Positions 1 to 5,797 of a stretch of DNA of 10,494 bases are shown one piece after another. The stretch spans positions 1 through 10,494 of the forward strand of contig CAMOEH010000005.1 in assembly GCA_946612055.1 (NCBI GenBank), given 5' to 3'. The notes under the pieces are model-generated. The model ran no database searches. It was not told where the DNA came from and worked only from the letters and a program-made list of their open reading frames with translations. This stretch comes from an uncultured Bacillota bacterium (GTDB lineage Bacteria; Bacillota_I; Bacilli_A; RFN20; CAG-826). A program made the position numbers and the translations under genes. Position 1 is the first letter of the stretch, and every line of letters starts with the position of its first letter.

Positions 1-1
1 C

Positions 2-859
2 GATACGCAAGACGGCACCCATTACAACCATCAATTCAATGGCGTTTTCGACGGCAACGGCTACAAAATTTCTGGAGTCCGCATGCGTTATTCTGACGAC
101 CCTTCTTCTTACGAATCCATCTATAACGGGAATTATTTATTCAATGATCCGGCTCATCGGAGTGGGAATGGCTATGGCTTTTTCCAGGACATCGGTTCCG
201 CTGGAATCGTGAGAAACGTTGTTTTCGACGATGTTTCCATTACCGGAAGAACGATTGTTGGCGTTGTTGCCGGCATGGTTTCCGGAAAAGTGGAAAATGT
301 CATCGTCAATGAAAATTGCCGAGCGTTGATGTCTACCCATTTTTACGATGAAAGTTGTGCTCTTGGCGGTATTGCGGGCATCGTCAGTTATTCCAGCACC
401 GCCAGCGTAGAACACTGCCTTTCTTTGGTAAGTGATCTCCATATCGTCGATGAGTATGTCGATTACGATGATGATGCATATTTCATCGAGGATGGAGGAG
501 AAACCCACACCTTCTATAACGGACCAATTGGTTGGATTGATAGCAACGGCAAAGAAGCCAACAACATTTATTCTGGCGTCGGATTGACCTATGGTTCTTG
601 CACGAATTGTTTTGGCAAGGAATTCATCGTGTCGCCCACGGGATTGCCTGCGGATTTTTCCCAGACTCACATTGAGGCCAACAAAGAGAAGGACGGACCA
701 GATATCGGTTCTGTCATCGATTGCGAGATGAAAAGCGAGAGCCAGCTTAAGACGCCTACGACTTATGCTGGTTACGGCTTTGACGAGGCCGTTTGGAATT
801 TTAAGGAAGGAATTTACCCCTCCTTCAAAGCCATTTATCCGTATCGAGTCGCGGCATAA
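2..859 (+). CDS. Surface protein with GLUG-like repeats, C-terminal part (5' end outside window)
   Basis: The reading frame is open from the left edge of the window, so the true start lies upstream and the first internal ATG (83) is not a real start. About 285 residues are visible. The first of them contain a pattern of the type G-V-F-D-G-N-G-Y-K-I-S-G, followed by segments such as GGIAGIVS, with hydrophobic-Gly strands ending in a Cys-Leu or Asn-Val. This pattern is typical of GLUG-motif, beta-solenoid-like repeats of secreted bacterial proteins. The C-terminus has a YAGYGFDEAVWNF segment followed by G-I-Y-P-S-F-K, a closing motif often seen after such repeats. No LPXTG or C-terminal membrane anchor is present, so any anchor must be at the missing N-terminus. 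The stop is 11 bp before the GH16 lipoprotein gene, which suggests one operon. A role in adhesion or glycan contact is inferred only; no catalytic domain is visible. Confidence 0.75.
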   Translation, partial: DTQDGTHYNHQFNGVFDGNGYKISGVRMRYSDDPSSYESIYNGNYLFNDPAHRSGNGYGFFQDIGSAGIVRNVVFDDVSITGRTIVGVVAGMVSGKVENVIVNENCRALMSTHFYDESCALGGIAGIVSYSSTASVEHCLSLVSDLHIVDEYVDYDDDAYFIEDGGETHTFYNGPIGWIDSNGKEANNIYSGVGLTYGSCTNCFGKEFIVSPTGLPADFSQTHIEANKEKDGPDIGSVIDCEMKSESQLKTPTTYAGYGFDEAVWNFKEGIYPSFKAIYPYRVAA

Positions 860-863
860 GGAG
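858..863 (+). promoter_or_regulatory. Ribosome binding site for the first GH16 gene
   Basis: AAGGAG lies 7 nt before the ATG at 871 and overlaps the stop codon of the upstream gene. This supports both the start chosen and translational coupling of the two genes. Confidence 0.75.
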
Positions 864-870
864 CGGAGTC

Positions 871-2262
871 ATGAAAAAAATTGGGAAATTATTGATCATG
901 TCTGCCGCGGTTTCGGGTTTGTCTTCTTGTGGAAGTTCGGACTCGCCCAAAGAGTTTTCTCTTTCCTTTGCTTCCGATAGTCCCACCTCTTTAACCGTGG
1001 GAGAAACCGCCAAAATCTCGGTGAATTTGGTCAATGGCGAAACCTCCGACCTTCGATTCGTCGTTGATGATCCCTTAATTGGCTCTATCGATCGCGAAGG
1101 GAACCTGACCGCCCTCCGCAATGGAGTGGTCAACGTCAAAGTCATCCCTTCTGGCCATGAGGATTTGAGTATATCTCGTTATATTGATGTGAACTCGCGC
1201 TCAGGCATTACGATCGCTTTTACTCAAAGCGTCACGTCCGCTGCGGTGGGCGAGACGGTTTCTTTCCATGCCGAAGTAAGAGGAGATTCGTCGAATTCTG
1301 GAGTGGGCTACCTTCTCAATAACTATGCCTTGGCCTCGATTTCCGACGAAGGAGAAGTCCACATTGTCCAAAAAGGCGTAGAGGAAAAACTGATCGTCAC
1401 CGCCTATTCAAAGGCCAATCCCGATGTTTCGGTGGACGTTACTGTCCATTTAACAGGAGAAAACCCTTCCGATGGCATTGAAAAGGTGCATGGCTATTCT
1501 TTAATATTCCAAGACGATTTCCGTGGCGAAAGACTTAATACGAACAATTGGGAATACATGATTGGCGACGGAGGAAACAACAAAGGGTGGGGAAACGAAG
1601 AACTAGAATTCTACCGTAAAGAAAACATCAAACTGGTCGATGGCCAGATGGTTATTACTGCCAAATATTGTGATTCCAACAAAAATAGCGGCCAAAATTA
1701 TTCAAGCGGCCGCATCAGAAGCCATCGTAAGGTGGCTTATACTTATGGCCGCGTTGAAGCCAGAATTGCTTGCCCGTTTGGGAATGGTTTGTGGCCGGCT
1801 TTTTGGATGTTGCCAGATCCAGAGGGGCTTGCTGCTTACGGCTCTTGGCCAAATTCTGGCGAGATTGACATTATGGAAGCCAAAGGGCGTGTCAAATATT
1901 CCATTGACAGCACCCTCCATGACGCCGATAGAAACGGCAATCACATTTATCAGTTTGGGACCAACGTTTTCCCCGTTGGCCAAGATATTTCGCAATTTCA
2001 CGATTACGCGGTTGAATGGGACGAAAACGAATTCCGTTGGTATGTCGACGGAAGCAACGAACCGTTCCATCGCTGCAACGCCGATACCAAGCCGTGGGGC
2101 ATCAAAACGGGTACGGGAGAATTCCCTGCCCCCTTCAACAAGCCCTTCCACATTCTTTTCAATATGGCGGTAGGTGGCAATTATGACGGCTATCGTGTAC
2201 CCGACGAAGACGAGGTTCCTGCCCAGATGAAAGTGGCCTACGTCAAGTGGTATCAGAAATAA
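871..2262 (+). CDS. Lipoprotein endo-beta-1,3-glucanase: Ig-like domains plus GH16 (laminarinase type)
   Basis: This 463-residue protein begins with a lipoprotein signal peptide. The lipobox is L-S-S-C, with the lipidated Cys at 20, so the enzyme should be tethered on the outer face of the membrane. Residues about 28-108 look like a bacterial Ig-like (Big_2) domain ([11 protein letters not shown], then an [13 protein letters not shown] segment), and about 112-195 like a second one. The GH16 beta-jelly-roll spans about 208-463. The catalytic motif is G-E-I-D-I-M-E, with nucleophile E331, D333 and acid/base E336. The spaced ExDxxE form is that of laminarinases rather than lichenases. Other family marks are [11 protein letters not shown] near 238 and [10 protein letters not shown] at 306-315. 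All key residues are intact. Expected substrates are beta-1,3- or mixed-linked glucans; the exact linkage cannot be read from sequence. The next gene starts 11 bp after the stop. Confidence 0.92.
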   Translation: MKKIGKLLIMSAAVSGLSSCGSSDSPKEFSLSFASDSPTSLTVGETAKISVNLVNGETSDLRFVVDDPLIGSIDREGNLTALRNGVVNVKVIPSGHEDLSISRYIDVNSRSGITIAFTQSVTSAAVGETVSFHAEVRGDSSNSGVGYLLNNYALASISDEGEVHIVQKGVEEKLIVTAYSKANPDVSVDVTVHLTGENPSDGIEKVHGYSLIFQDDFRGERLNTNNWEYMIGDGGNNKGWGNEELEFYRKENIKLVDGQMVITAKYCDSNKNSGQNYSSGRIRSHRKVAYTYGRVEARIACPFGNGLWPAFWMLPDPEGLAAYGSWPNSGEIDIMEAKGRVKYSIDSTLHDADRNGNHIYQFGTNVFPVGQDISQFHDYAVEWDENEFRWYVDGSNEPFHRCNADTKPWGIKTGTGEFPAPFNKPFHILFNMAVGGNYDGYRVPDEDEVPAQMKVAYVKWYQK

Positions 2263-2267
2263 AGGAG
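2262..2267 (+). promoter_or_regulatory. Ribosome binding site deciding the ATPase start
   Basis: AAGGAG overlaps the stop codon of the GH16 gene and sits 6 nt before the ATG at 2274. An in-frame ATG at 2247 lies inside the upstream gene and before this site, so 2274 is preferred as the start. Confidence 0.8.
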
Positions 2268-2273
2268 ATCACT

Positions 2274-3770
2274 ATGGAAGAACAAAAGACCTTCTTAGAA
2301 GAACAATCTAAGGTTGATCCCAAAGACGCAAAGCGCCGCAGGAAAGAAGCCGCGGCCGAGAAAAAAGCCAAGCGTGCCGAAGCTAAGCGCCTAGAAAAGG
2401 AAGAAGAGGAGAAAGCGCGCATCGAAGAAAAGAAACGCGACCTGATTTACAAAGACACTGTTGCTTTGCAAAAGCGATCGCAAAAAGAACCGAAAATCGC
2501 TCCAGAAGGCTCCTTCATTTCTTTGCAACATATCAATAAAATCTACGGCAACCACGTCCAAGCCGTCTTCGATTTCAACTTGGAAATCGCCAAGAACGAA
2601 TTTGTCGTTTTGGTTGGTCCTTCAGGGTGTGGCAAATCCACAACCTTGAGGATGGTGGCTGGGCTAGAAAACATCACCTCTGGCGATCTCTACATCGATG
2701 GCGTTTATGCGAATGATTTGGAACCAAAAGATCGCAATTTGGCCATGGTGTTCCAAAACTACGCTTTATATCCACACATGTCGGTTTATTCCAACATGGC
2801 TTATGGGCTCAAGATGAGAAAGCTTCCCAAGGAGGAAATCGACCGAAGGGTCCATGCCGCCGCAAAGACTTTGGAATTGGAAGATTATCTCGATCGAAAA
2901 CCAGGCGAATTGTCTGGTGGCCAATGCCAACGCGTTGCTTTGGGGAGAGCCATCGTTCGCGAGACGGGGGTTTTCTTGATGGATGAACCTTTGTCGAACC
3001 TCGATGCTAAATTGAGAGTCCAGATGCGCTCGGAGATCGTTGCCCTTCATGAATCGATTGGAGCCACGACGATTTATGTCACCCACGATCAGACCGAAGC
3101 CATGACGATGGCTGATCGCATCGTGGTCATGAAATCGGGCTATATTCAGCAAATTGGAACCCCGAAAGAAGTTTATAATTACCCATCCAACGTTTTCGTC
3201 GCTACCTTCATTGGCTCTCCGGCAATGAACATCGTAGACATCGAATATGATCACGGGGTCATCGTTTTCGAAAATGGCTTCGCTTTGAAACTGTCTGCAA
3301 GATTCATCAAGGCCCATGACGAATTCTATGTAAAACGCAAAGCCGAACTTGAGGAGCAAGCCGGGCGTCTGAAACAGGAATTGGAAAAAGAGGATCTTTC
3401 CCCATCGATGAGAGAAATTGACGAAAGAGATCTGAACCATCTTTTAAGCACCATCTCTTCCTTTGAAGAAATCATCGCCTCGGGCAAGCACAAAATGAAA
3501 TTTGGCATCCGGCCAGAAGACGTTCATGAAGCCGGGGCCAACTCCGATGCGGTCCATCTTTCAAAGGCCTTAACCCTCAATGTTTTCTCAGCCGAATTCC
3601 TCGGCAAGGAATATTTCGTTCATGCCGACATTGGTAAAGCCAGGCTTATTGCCAAAGTTAACGCAAAAAGAGAGATTTCCTCCCATGAAAACATTGATCT
3701 TTGCCTTGATTTGGATAGGATGCATCTGTTCGACGCCATCACTAGCGATCGCATTCCAGTTAAGGAATAA
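2274..3770 (+). CDS. Sugar ABC transporter ATPase, MsmK/UgpC/MalK family, with extra helical segments
   Basis: This 498-residue cytoplasmic ATPase would energise carbohydrate import. After a charged Lys/Glu/Ala-rich N-terminal extension (about residues 1-78, probably coiled coil), the nucleotide-binding domain runs from about 81 to 318. It has Walker [10 protein letters not shown] at 115-123, the Q-loop Gln161 ([12 protein letters not shown]), signature LSGGQ at 213-217, Walker B FLMDEP with D237 and E238, the D-loop SNLDA and switch His271 (THDQTEAM). The C-terminal regulatory (TOBE/MalK-type) region has the GIRPEDV motif at 411-417, preceded by an inserted helical stretch at about 345-405. 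Usual family members are about 370 residues long, so the excess is the extension plus the insertion. Signature position 218 is Cys where Arg is common. No permease genes are in the window, so the protein either serves permeases upstream of it or acts as a shared MsmK-type ATPase. It lies in the operon between the GH16 gene and three membrane-protein genes. Confidence 0.93.
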   Translation: MEEQKTFLEEQSKVDPKDAKRRRKEAAAEKKAKRAEAKRLEKEEEEKARIEEKKRDLIYKDTVALQKRSQKEPKIAPEGSFISLQHINKIYGNHVQAVFDFNLEIAKNEFVVLVGPSGCGKSTTLRMVAGLENITSGDLYIDGVYANDLEPKDRNLAMVFQNYALYPHMSVYSNMAYGLKMRKLPKEEIDRRVHAAAKTLELEDYLDRKPGELSGGQCQRVALGRAIVRETGVFLMDEPLSNLDAKLRVQMRSEIVALHESIGATTIYVTHDQTEAMTMADRIVVMKSGYIQQIGTPKEVYNYPSNVFVATFIGSPAMNIVDIEYDHGVIVFENGFALKLSARFIKAHDEFYVKRKAELEEQAGRLKQELEKEDLSPSMREIDERDLNHLLSTISSFEEIIASGKHKMKFGIRPEDVHEAGANSDAVHLSKALTLNVFSAEFLGKEYFVHADIGKARLIAKVNAKREISSHENIDLCLDLDRMHLFDAITSDRIPVKE

Positions 3771-3779
3771 TAGGGATGG

Positions 3780-4265
3780 ATGAAGAAAGCCTACTTTGAC
3801 GATTCGGATATTCAAGAAACCACGAAACACTATACCCGTTCGTTGGTTTTCTTTTCTCTTTCCCTCGCTCTGCTGATTCTATTTCCTACCTTGGTTTTCC
3901 TTTTCCAAACCAGGGAAAGCAAATTCTATTTCATCCTTTTTGGGTCAATTTTGACTGTGATTTCGCTCTTTTTTGTCTTCTTTTCCGCCTTTGTTTACGT
4001 AAAGCCGTATCATCAATATCTCCGCTTTTATAAAGAATCGAAACAAAAAGAGAAACAACGATTGGTTGCCGTTCTTGATGAGATTTCTTCTAACGTTGCT
4101 TATCGCCATGGATGCTATTTCCGCTCCCTTTCTTTTCTTGCCTCGGGAAAGCGGGTCTTTTTTTACGTAAAGGAAGAAAGCACAGATGATTTTGAGATTG
4201 GAAAAACGTATCGTTTGCTCGTTTCTCAACGCATCGTTTTTGAGATGGAGGAGACCGAGGAATGA
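3780..4265 (+). CDS. Small two-helix membrane protein of unknown function
   Basis: I do not recognise this 161-residue protein. A polar N-terminus of about 20 residues is followed by two strongly hydrophobic segments at about 21-42 and 49-73. A Lys/Glu-rich stretch (KESKQKEKQR) and a small, probably cytoplasmic beta-rich domain (about 95-155) come next and end in an acidic tail. The tail domain has the feel of a short OB- or SH3-like beta barrel, but this is only an impression. The start at 3780 gives MKKAYFDD; the Shine-Dalgarno site is weak (GGGATGG directly upstream, or AAGGAA 12 nt upstream). The gene starts 9 bp after the ATPase stop and overlaps the next start by 4 bp (ATGA), so it is co-translated with its neighbours. 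Its position suggests a role connected with the transporter, which is not demonstrated. Confidence 0.75.
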   Translation: MKKAYFDDSDIQETTKHYTRSLVFFSLSLALLILFPTLVFLFQTRESKFYFILFGSILTVISLFFVFFSAFVYVKPYHQYLRFYKESKQKEKQRLVAVLDEISSNVAYRHGCYFRSLSFLASGKRVFFYVKEESTDDFEIGKTYRLLVSQRIVFEMEETEE

Positions 4266-4912
4266 AAATCAAGCTCAATAAGCAACGATTCGCCCACTTT
4301 CTTACCTATGAGCTTTTTCCGTTTTTGATTTTGGGGAGCGTTGCTTCTTTTGGGCTTTATTATGCCGTGGAATCCATCGATGAACTGAAGGATTATGAAA
4401 AGATCGACCTTTTTGGAGAAGCGTATGGCTTTGTTGGAGAAGACTTGAAGGAACATATTCTTACCTCCGAAAAAGGGACGATTTTCCAAGTGAATACTCA
4501 TTTTTATTCCCCAAAGATGAGAGAAATATCTTCAATGTATCAGGCCTATGGGGTCTATGCCGACATTCTTTTGCTCACGGAAAAGGATTTGAAAGACATG
4601 GCTTCGGCAATCACAAAATCTTTCCTTCCGTTGAATGAAGAATTCTCTTTGCATTGTTCAATTCCTTCTTTGCTGACGACATATTCTTATGAAGGTGTTC
4701 CTTATGCGGTGAAGGTCTACGATGTTGAAGACGAGGAGTATTCTTCACATTATCGCTTGGGCGACATTGTGAATTACGACAAAGATTTTTCCTCACTTTA
4801 TCTCTTGCTAAACAGCAAAAGCGAAAATATGGGCCCGCTCAATGGTATTTCAAAAAACGAAGCCGGCCTCCATGTTTTTTCCTACCTAATGGAGCGTTAT
4901 TACAATGTTTAG
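4262..4912 (+). CDS. Membrane-anchored extracytoplasmic protein, faintly solute-binding-protein-like
   Basis: This is a 216-residue protein with one N-terminal membrane segment (about 15-36) and no lipobox Cys, so the remaining 180 residues should face outward as a signal-anchor protein. No family is certain. By eye, several stretches follow the pattern of ABC solute-binding proteins: a strand-helix unit at 72-98, YADILLLTEKDL at 99-110 (like the 'DV/DI...se..l' step), F-L-P-L-N at 121-125, YSYEGVPYAV at 141-150 (like 'Y..dGk.YglP'), and a closing SLYLLLNS segment followed by SKNEAGLHVFSYLM (like 'SknkeaA..F..yl'). At about half the usual length it would be a reduced version. This resemblance is inference. 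The gene overlaps the previous one by 4 bp and the DUF624-like gene by 8 bp, so the three are tightly coupled. Confidence 0.72.
   Translation: MKIKLNKQRFAHFLTYELFPFLILGSVASFGLYYAVESIDELKDYEKIDLFGEAYGFVGEDLKEHILTSEKGTIFQVNTHFYSPKMREISSMYQAYGVYADILLLTEKDLKDMASAITKSFLPLNEEFSLHCSIPSLLTTYSYEGVPYAVKVYDVEDEEYSSHYRLGDIVNYDKDFSSLYLLLNSKSENMGPLNGISKNEAGLHVFSYLMERYYNV
4891..4894 (+). promoter_or_regulatory. Ribosome binding site for the DUF624/YesL-like gene
   Basis: GGAG inside the preceding coding sequence lies 10 nt before the ATG at 4905. This supports that start and the 8-bp overlap with the upstream gene. Confidence 0.5.
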
Positions 4913-5735
4913 GAACAAGAAACAAAAATTGTATGATACAGGTTTGCCGACGAATCGCTTTCAGCAGCTCGGCAACTCCCTTCGTCATCATCTTTGGGAG
5001 ATCATGCTCGCAAGTCTTGCTATTTTCTTGTTCATGATTCCATTGCTTGGCTGGATTTTTCTTACCACTTATGTTCCGATGTTCAAGCAAAACAACGTTT
5101 GGGTCATCCTTTTGGTCGATGGCGTCAACGCGATCCTTTTGGGCATCGTCGGGCTGGGTTATGCCGGAGCGATGCGTTTCTTTAGAAAACTATCCTTCGG
5201 CGAAGGAGCTTCTCTTCGAGCGGACGCCATTGACGGCATCAAAAAAAGCGGAAAGACGTTCTTCTTTGCTTTTTTAAGCAACGGAATTTGGTATCTATTT
5301 CTCCATTTAAGTTTGGCCATTGTTCAGGGCATGGAGATGCCCGTTTGGTCAAAGATCATGGTGATGGGTGTTGGGTATGCTTTGTTCTTTTTAGTGTCTT
5401 TCGTCCATATTTTTCTATTGTCGGAAGCCACCAATTTCGAAGGAGGCTATTTGTCTTTACTGCGGTCAAGTTTTAGGCTTTCCATGGCTTCACTATACAA
5501 GGGAATTTGGGTTTATTTGGTGTTTTTGCTGCCCTTGATCGTCTATGAATTCGTGCCAGGAACCGTTTTAAGGCTAATCGGCGTGATGATAGGGGCGTTT
5601 TTCGTGTTTGGCTTTTCCTGTCTGCTTTTATGTTTGTTTTGCAACCACGTCTATGACCACAGTGTTTTCAAAACCCAATATCCAGAGATGTACCGCAAGG
5701 GTTTGGCAAAAGAGCACCAAGATAATCTTTATTAA
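4905..5735 (+). CDS. DUF624 / YesL-like polytopic membrane protein
   Basis: This 276-residue integral membrane protein has about six hydrophobic segments (near 32-57, 66-89, 118-140, 149-173, 200-216 and 221-246). Between the second and third is an amphipathic stretch, RFFRKLSFGEGASLRADAID followed by G-I-K-K (91-114). It matches the characteristic '(R/K)(K/R)L..GE....DF...I/FKKN' segment of DUF624/YesL proteins. Members of that family recur in operons with carbohydrate ABC transporters and glycoside hydrolases in Bacillota, but their biochemical role is not established. The protein is somewhat longer than typical DUF624 members (about 200-220 residues), mainly from the N- and C-terminal tails. 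It is the last gene of the left operon, and a new promoter begins 2 bp after its stop. The family call is by pattern and could be wrong. Confidence 0.75.
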   Translation: MFRNKKQKLYDTGLPTNRFQQLGNSLRHHLWEIMLASLAIFLFMIPLLGWIFLTTYVPMFKQNNVWVILLVDGVNAILLGIVGLGYAGAMRFFRKLSFGEGASLRADAIDGIKKSGKTFFFAFLSNGIWYLFLHLSLAIVQGMEMPVWSKIMVMGVGYALFFLVSFVHIFLLSEATNFEGGYLSLLRSSFRLSMASLYKGIWVYLVFLLPLIVYEFVPGTVLRLIGVMIGAFFVFGFSCLLLCLFCNHVYDHSVFKTQYPEMYRKGLAKEHQDNLY

Positions 5736-5737
5736 AA

Positions 5738-5766
5738 TTGACCATGATATATATCATGGATATAAT
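5738..5766 (+). promoter_or_regulatory. Sigma-A promoter for the phosphorylase operon
   Basis: TTGACC (5738-5743) and TATAAT (5761-5766) are separated by exactly 17 nt, one mismatch from the full consensus. Transcription should start near 5773, giving a leader of about 25 nt before the ATG at 5798. The -35 box begins 2 bp after the stop of the upstream gene, and no clear terminator separates the two operons, so read-through is possible. Confidence 0.85.
5742..5759 (+). promoter_or_regulatory. 18-bp perfect palindrome inside the promoter spacer (possible operator)
   Basis: CCATGATATATATCATGG equals its own reverse complement. It overlaps the last two bases of the -35 box and ends just before the -10 box. 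A dimeric repressor or activator site is the likeliest reading. The alternative, a hairpin terminator of the left operon, is weaker because the stem is AT-rich and no T-run follows. I cannot assign a regulator family. Confidence 0.55.
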
Positions 5767-5769
5767 TAA

Positions 5770-5783
5770 GGAAACCGATTTCT
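5770..5783 (+). promoter_or_regulatory. LacI-family-type operator, copy 1
   Basis: GGAAACCGATTTCT is a dyad with a central CG, the hallmark of LacI/GalR-family operators. It fits the inner core of the CcpA cre consensus (TGNAANCGNWNNCA) but differs at both outer positions, which suggests a dedicated paralogue rather than CcpA itself. It begins 3 bp after the -10 box and covers the expected transcription start, a position at which bound protein blocks RNA polymerase. A copy matching at 18 of 19 bases, when flanks are included, lies upstream of 10022. Confidence 0.65.
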
Positions 5784-5797
5784 TAATTCATTAAACC

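Noticed and set aside
137..670. Open frame of 177 codons on the minus strand
   Set aside because: It is antisense to the GLUG-repeat gene, whose translation shows clear repeat and closing motifs. No family pattern is seen in the antisense product.
1640..2173. Overlapping frames inside the first GH16 gene (plus 1640-2173 and minus 1702-2151)
   Set aside because: The GH16 frame has intact catalytic motifs over this whole stretch, and the alternatives look like low-complexity out-of-frame translations.
2247..2273. Upstream ATG (2247) and nine extra residues for the ATPase
   Set aside because: It lies within the preceding gene and lacks a ribosome site; AAGGAG at 2262-2267 points to ATG 2274.
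2766..3440. Open frame of 224 codons on the minus strand
   Set aside because: It lies wholly opposite the ABC ATPase coding sequence, shows no recognisable domain and no ribosome site or operon context. It is a shadow of the codon bias of the real gene.
5742..5766. Rho-independent terminator for the left operon
   Set aside because: The 18-bp palindrome would form a weak AT-rich stem with no following T-run, and it is embedded in a near-consensus promoter.
5744..5794. Short in-frame leader peptide or earlier start for the phosphorylase from ATG 5744 or 5756
   Set aside because: The frame stops at 5792-5794. It lies mostly upstream of the predicted transcription start and has no ribosome site.
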